Below, in pieces: positions 42,301 to 44,637 of a stretch of 44,637 nt of DNA. The stretch covers positions 1 through 44,637 of the forward strand of contig CAIYRS010000047.1 of assembly GCA_903928685.1 (NCBI GenBank), read 5' to 3'. Every line of letters begins with the position of its first letter. Within the stretch, counting starts at the first letter, position 1. The notes under the pieces are model-generated. The model did not search any database, was not told where the DNA came from, and worked only from the letters and a program-made list of their open reading frames with translations. The DNA is from an uncultured Methylococcaceae bacterium. GTDB lineage: Bacteria; Pseudomonadota; Gammaproteobacteria; Methylococcales; Methylomonadaceae. The translations under genes were made by a program, and so were the position numbers.

Positions 42301-42348
42301 TGGGTTTCCGTTTTTGCTGGTTTGATAGTGTTTTGGTCGTTATTGGTT

Positions 42349-42550
42349 TTATCTTGACCATTCTGATTGTCGATTATTAGAATTGTCCTGCAAGTCTTGG
42401 TGATCACTCCACATGCCAACAAACCCTTCATCTGATAATTTTGTTTCTATTTTCGCTTTATGGCGATCTATGAGAAATTCGATAAAATTCTCGATTTGTC
42501 TCTGGCGGCAGTTGTTCAATATCGTTCAACAATTGGGTAAGGTTTATCAT
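42349..42550 (-). pseudogene. Frameshifted DUF2281-like antitoxin
   Basis: From ATG 42550 the frame reads MINLTQLLNDIEQLPPE and soon stops. Shifting frame at about the tenth codon after that restores RQIENFIEFLIDRHKAKIET, KLSDEGFVGMWSDHQDLQD and SEWSR to a stop at 42349. The GMWxDxxDxxD ending is typical of short antitoxins paired with PIN toxins. There is no PIN gene downstream; sufC begins 49 bases later. A decayed remnant. Confidence 0.65.
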
Positions 42551-42624
42551 TTATTCTCTAAATCAATATCTCTGCCCATATCCTTGTCGCGTTTAAACAA
42601 CTCATCTATTTCTTCATCGGTCAT
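42547..42624 (-). pseudogene. Short reading frame, probable gene remnant
   Basis: A 25-codon frame (MTDEEIDELFKRDKDMGRDI plus five residues) overlaps the start of the broken antitoxin by four bases. An open stretch continues upstream for 15 codons without a start (VEFFVSRLRKSRDVD). The abrupt left limit suggests the 3' end of a lost antitoxin or regulator. Not recognised. Confidence 0.35.
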
Positions 42625-42775
42625 ATCCACATCCCGTGATTTTCTTAATCGAGATACAAAAAATTCAACTTAATTCCAATCCAGATATAGTTTAGATGTT
42701 GGAGTATTCTCAAATACGCTTTTGTTCGTCTTCACAAATATCCCGCTAAAAAAGGTGGCATTGGCAGCAAGCTGA

Positions 42776-42961
42776 TTATTTAACTGGCTTCACACCCAAG
42801 TCTTTACAAATTTTATTAGCCAAAATATCTTTAACTTCTGAGTGTCGCGGAATAGCCGAACGTTTGTTCAGTTCGGAATATGCCACCATGAATGCCGTCC
42901 ACCTTCGCGCATTAACTCACACCCTTGTGCAGTCAAATACCGGACACCCCGAACGTTTCAC
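42776..42961 (-). pseudogene. Frameshifted HicA toxin
   Basis: The GTG at 42961 overlaps the hicB stop. The sequence reads MKRS, then after a frame change VRYLTAQGCELMREGGRHSW and WHIP, then after a second change NKRSAIPRHSEVKDILANKI and CKDLGVKPVK to the stop. This is a whole HicA (GGxHSW motif, PRHSE and KICKDLG) interrupted by two frameshifts that cancel in length. The partner hicB is open, so the antitoxin outlived the toxin. Confidence 0.75.
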
Positions 42962-43170
42962 AAGGCAATCAATTCTTCTTGATAATGTACGCCAGCGTTC
43001 AATAACGCTTCTTCGCGGTTAAAAGCCAAGGCTTCTTGTAATGTGATTTTTAGGCTTGCGATCAATTCATCATGGGTAGATTCTTGGCAATTCACGCCAG
43101 GGATTTCTTCAATCCAACCTAGCCACCAGTCGCCGTCTTGTTTTATTACTGCGGTGTAGTTGTTGTTCAT
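42958..43170 (-). CDS. HicB-family antitoxin (orphaned)
   Basis: This 70-residue protein reads NNYTAVIKQDGDWWLGWIEE, IPGVNCQESTHDELIASLKI and TLQEALAFNREEALL. The IPGVNCQxxTxxELIxSL block is typical of short HicB antitoxins. Its stop overlaps the start of a frameshifted hicA, so the pair was once a normal operon. No helix-turn-helix domain. Confidence 0.85.
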   Translation of the reverse strand: MNNNYTAVIKQDGDWWLGWIEEIPGVNCQESTHDELIASLKITLQEALAFNREEALLNAGVHYQEELIAL

Positions 43171-43251
43171 GATTGATTATTGATTTGGTAAACGTTCGTT
43201 GCGTCTTAAATCGAATATTGGCTTATCCTATCGCCAGCATAACTAAGAATG

Positions 43252-43692
43252 TTATCCTTTAGAACGTGCATCATTAAATGGAGGAAGCTCTCCAAATTCA
43301 TTTTCGTAATCTTTTAATGCAATAGCTTCGGCATCCCAATTGTTATCTTTAATTTCAATTGTTACGGACAAACTTTTGAATGGGAATTTATCCTGGATGA
43401 CAGCACTGTATTTTTTTCCACATTGATGAGCATTAATATCCTCAAATCCAACGCCAGCCGCTGCACAAAGTGATTTTCTAAGACTCATAACTCTTGCTAC
43501 AAGACATTTCTCTGCTGAACCAATATACAAAACACCATTGATATCTGAAGCCAATAATCTGCACGTAGCTATATAATTCTTCTGTTGTTCATCAGCAAAA
43601 CAGCGCAATTTATAAATTCCAGAACGGTTGTAACCGATGTCTTCAACCAATTGTCCCCATATATCTGAATAAATTAAATACTCTTTTTCCAC
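43252..43692 (-). CDS. GIY-YIG-like protein
   Basis: This protein of about 146 residues starts at the GTG 43692, preceded by CAGGAG nine bases upstream; an earlier GTG at 43713 would overlap doc by 17 bases. SGIYKLRCF and GVLYIGSAEKCLVARV at about 23-70 fit the two strands of a GIY-YIG fold. The C-terminal EAIALKDYENEFGELPPFN fits the Glu and ending seen in some families. GIY-YIG domains are nucleases. It lies next to a Doc toxin, and its start is only four bases after the doc stop, so it is probably translated with it. Confidence 0.6.
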   Translation of the reverse strand: MEKEYLIYSDIWGQLVEDIGYNRSGIYKLRCFADEQQKNYIATCRLLASDINGVLYIGSAEKCLVARVMSLRKSLCAAAGVGFEDINAHQCGKKYSAVIQDKFPFKSLSVTIEIKDNNWDAEAIALKDYENEFGELPPFNDARSKG

Positions 43693-43696
43693 AGAC

Positions 43697-44083
43697 CTAT
43701 TCTCCTGTTCCACAACGTTGTTTTAATAATTCAGCTAACTGTTCACGTGATAATTCATTAGTTACTGTTTTAATAACCCAATCATAAAGTTCAGCATTAG
43801 TCATCAACGGTTGCTTTTGATTAGCCACTAAAAATACCAACATACAGGCAGCAGCAACCCGTTTGTTGCCGTCCACAAACGGATGATTACGGGCAATGGA
43901 GTAACAATATTGCGCTGCGGCTTGATAAATATCTTGCGTGTAATGCCAAGTTTGTTCCGCCGCGCCTAAGGCAGATTCCAGCAGGGCTTCATCCCTTAAC
44001 AACGGCGAACCACCGAAACGTCCGATTTGTTGCTGGTGGATTTTTAATGCCAAGGCTTTAGAAATAAAGAACATGTTTGCCAC
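43697..44083 (-). CDS. doc: Doc-family (Fic fold) toxin
   Basis: This 128-residue death-on-curing toxin has the start FFISKALALKIHQQQIGRFG, the segment LRDEALLESALGAAEQTW and the Fic motif HPFVDGNKRVAAACM. This is HxFx(D/A)GNKR with Asp, as in Doc kinases that phosphorylate EF-Tu. The start is GTG, directly after the antitoxin stop (TAAGTG). The motif is intact, so it should be active. Confidence 0.92.
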   Translation of the reverse strand: MANMFFISKALALKIHQQQIGRFGGSPLLRDEALLESALGAAEQTWHYTQDIYQAAAQYCYSIARNHPFVDGNKRVAAACMLVFLVANQKQPLMTNAELYDWVIKTVTNELSREQLAELLKQRCGTGE

Positions 44084-44278
44084 TTATTGGGCTAGTTTTT
44101 CAAAAGCTTCGGCATATTGATCCATCAATTGGGCATGGATAGCTAATGCCGCTGCTTCTGTTACTTGCCCGGCTTGTCCGTGCCTTTGTTCCAATCTCAA
44201 AATATATTCAAAAACTTCAGTTTGTAAGGCGACAGGTAACTGTTCAACATGTTGCTGTATTTTTTCGACTAGCTGCAT
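44084..44278 (-). CDS. DUF2281-like antitoxin of the Doc toxin
   Basis: This protein of 64 residues starts at MQLVEKIQQHVEQLP, preceded by AGGGGAT. Longer upstream frames overlap the next gene without support. The helical segment LQTEVFEYILRLEQRHG and the C-terminal AIHAQLMDQYAEAFEKLAQ resemble short antitoxins of the DUF2281 type. It directly abuts doc and is presumed to be its antitoxin, in place of the classical Phd. Confidence 0.75.
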   Translation of the reverse strand: MQLVEKIQQHVEQLPVALQTEVFEYILRLEQRHGQAGQVTEAAALAIHAQLMDQYAEAFEKLAQ

Positions 44279-44288
44279 AATTAATCCC

Positions 44289-44489
44289 CTATACAATCGT
44301 AAAATTTTCTGTGCGCCACTTAATTTCTGACATTGAGGCACATTCAAAAAACAATTTCACCGCTTCTTTCAAATTATCTTTGGCTTCTTCAATATTTATG
44401 CGTTGGCTAGCAATGTCCAATTCAGGGCATAATGAAACATAAACATCGTCTTCTTTATGAATAATCGCGGTCAGTTGTTTGTAGTGCAT
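44289..44489 (-). CDS. HicB-like antitoxin (UPF0150 type), orphan
   Basis: This 66-residue protein with LTAIIHKEDDVYVSLCPELD, IASQRINIEEAKDNLKEAVK and LFFECA matches short HicB-like proteins. No hicA follows; the next gene is the antitoxin of doc. The IS1-like element begins 10 bases upstream of the ATG and leaves no ribosome binding site in the intervening AATTTAATT, so expression is doubtful. Confidence 0.8.
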   Translation of the reverse strand: MHYKQLTAIIHKEDDVYVSLCPELDIASQRINIEEAKDNLKEAVKLFFECASMSEIKWRTENFTIV

Positions 44490-44498
44490 AATTAAATT

Positions 44499-44637
44499 GG
44501 TAGTGGTTAAATTTATAGTGATGATGGATAATTCACCACATGATAGAAGAAAAAATCACCTACCGATGTCAGGCTTGTGAAAGCACTGATTTGATAAAAT
44601 GGCCATTCCGGCAGCGGCAAACAGCAATATATCTGCA
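44499..44637 (+). mobile_element. Left end of IS1-like element with transposase start (partial)
   Basis: From about 44499 the sequence GGTAGTGG...TTTATAGTGATGATGG resembles the left end of IS1 (GGTGATGC...TTTAGTGTATGATGG). An ATG at 44540 opens a frame with YRCQACESTDLIK, then in another frame NGHSGSGKQQYIC. Together these are the InsA zinc finger. The frame change falls at AAAA, so the gene is either frameshifted here or affected by a homopolymer error. The rest is beyond the window. Confidence 0.7.

Noticed and set aside
42413-42673. 86-codon plus-strand frame
   Set aside because: It is antisense to recognisable antitoxin remnants on the minus strand and shows no protein pattern.

Overview
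The window is bacterial chromosome, most likely from a gammaproteobacterium. The evidence is the order rpsB-tsf-pyrH-frr-uppS-cdsA-dxr-rseP, the order lon-hupB-tRNA-Val-tRNA-Asp-ppiD, a DsbC, and a tmRNA tag beginning ANDENY. A SoxH-related 'quinoprotein relay' hydrolase and a SUF system with a SufU-type scaffold would fit a methanotroph of the Methylococcales. That placement is an inference, since no methane oxidation gene is present.

Layout. 1-700: end of an IS5-like transposase joined to the 3' part of a disrupted AAA/DUF4435-type ATPase gene. 813-2530: UPF0175 protein, tmRNA, pterin dehydratase, YajD-type HNH protein. 2551-10790 (minus): housekeeping operon for translation, UMP kinase, isoprenoid and phospholipid precursors, RseP and DsbC, starting from a sigma70-like promoter and a structured S2-type leader. 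10950-22177 (plus): heme d1 locus with a NirN-like cytochrome cd1-family protein, two c-type cytochromes, nirF, nirD, nirL, nirG, nirH and nirJ. 22179-28300: ABC permease, an unrecognised outer-membrane barrel, a metallohydrolase/lipoprotein pair, and an RlmN-like radical SAM enzyme. 28361-34159 (minus): esterase, ppiD, tRNA-Asp, tRNA-Val, hupB, lon. 34426-42300 (minus): SUF Fe-S genes in the order sufC-sufD-(cargo)-sufS-(cargo)-sufU. 42301-44637: a toxin-antitoxin graveyard ending in the left end of an IS1-like element.

The theme of the window is two cofactor operons, heme d1 and SUF, that have been repeatedly entered by small selfish or defence-like genes while their core genes stay intact. 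The heme d1 locus carries a 3.1 kb insert (membrane protein, four-Cys protein, HicA remnant, palindromic repeats, secreted DUF2380-like protein, YefM-YoeB pair), a coiled-coil membrane protein between nirL and nirG, a PD-(D/E)XK-like nuclease between nirG and nirH, and a REP-associated tyrosine transposase (RAYT). The RAYT is fused in frame to NirH through a translated REP palindrome. The SUF locus carries HicAB, a ribbon-helix-helix-like protein, a broken antitoxin, a KAP P-loop NTPase, a Uma2 nuclease, a TfoX C-terminal-domain protein and an aspartic-protease-like protein.

The NirD/L/G/H proteins would decarboxylate siroheme, NirJ would act on the product, and NirF and the NirN-like protein would complete heme d1 in the periplasm. 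A clear catalytic NirS and a NirE are not in the window. Several toxin or antitoxin remnants are broken by one-base changes, often in A-runs. These could be real decay or sequencing error.
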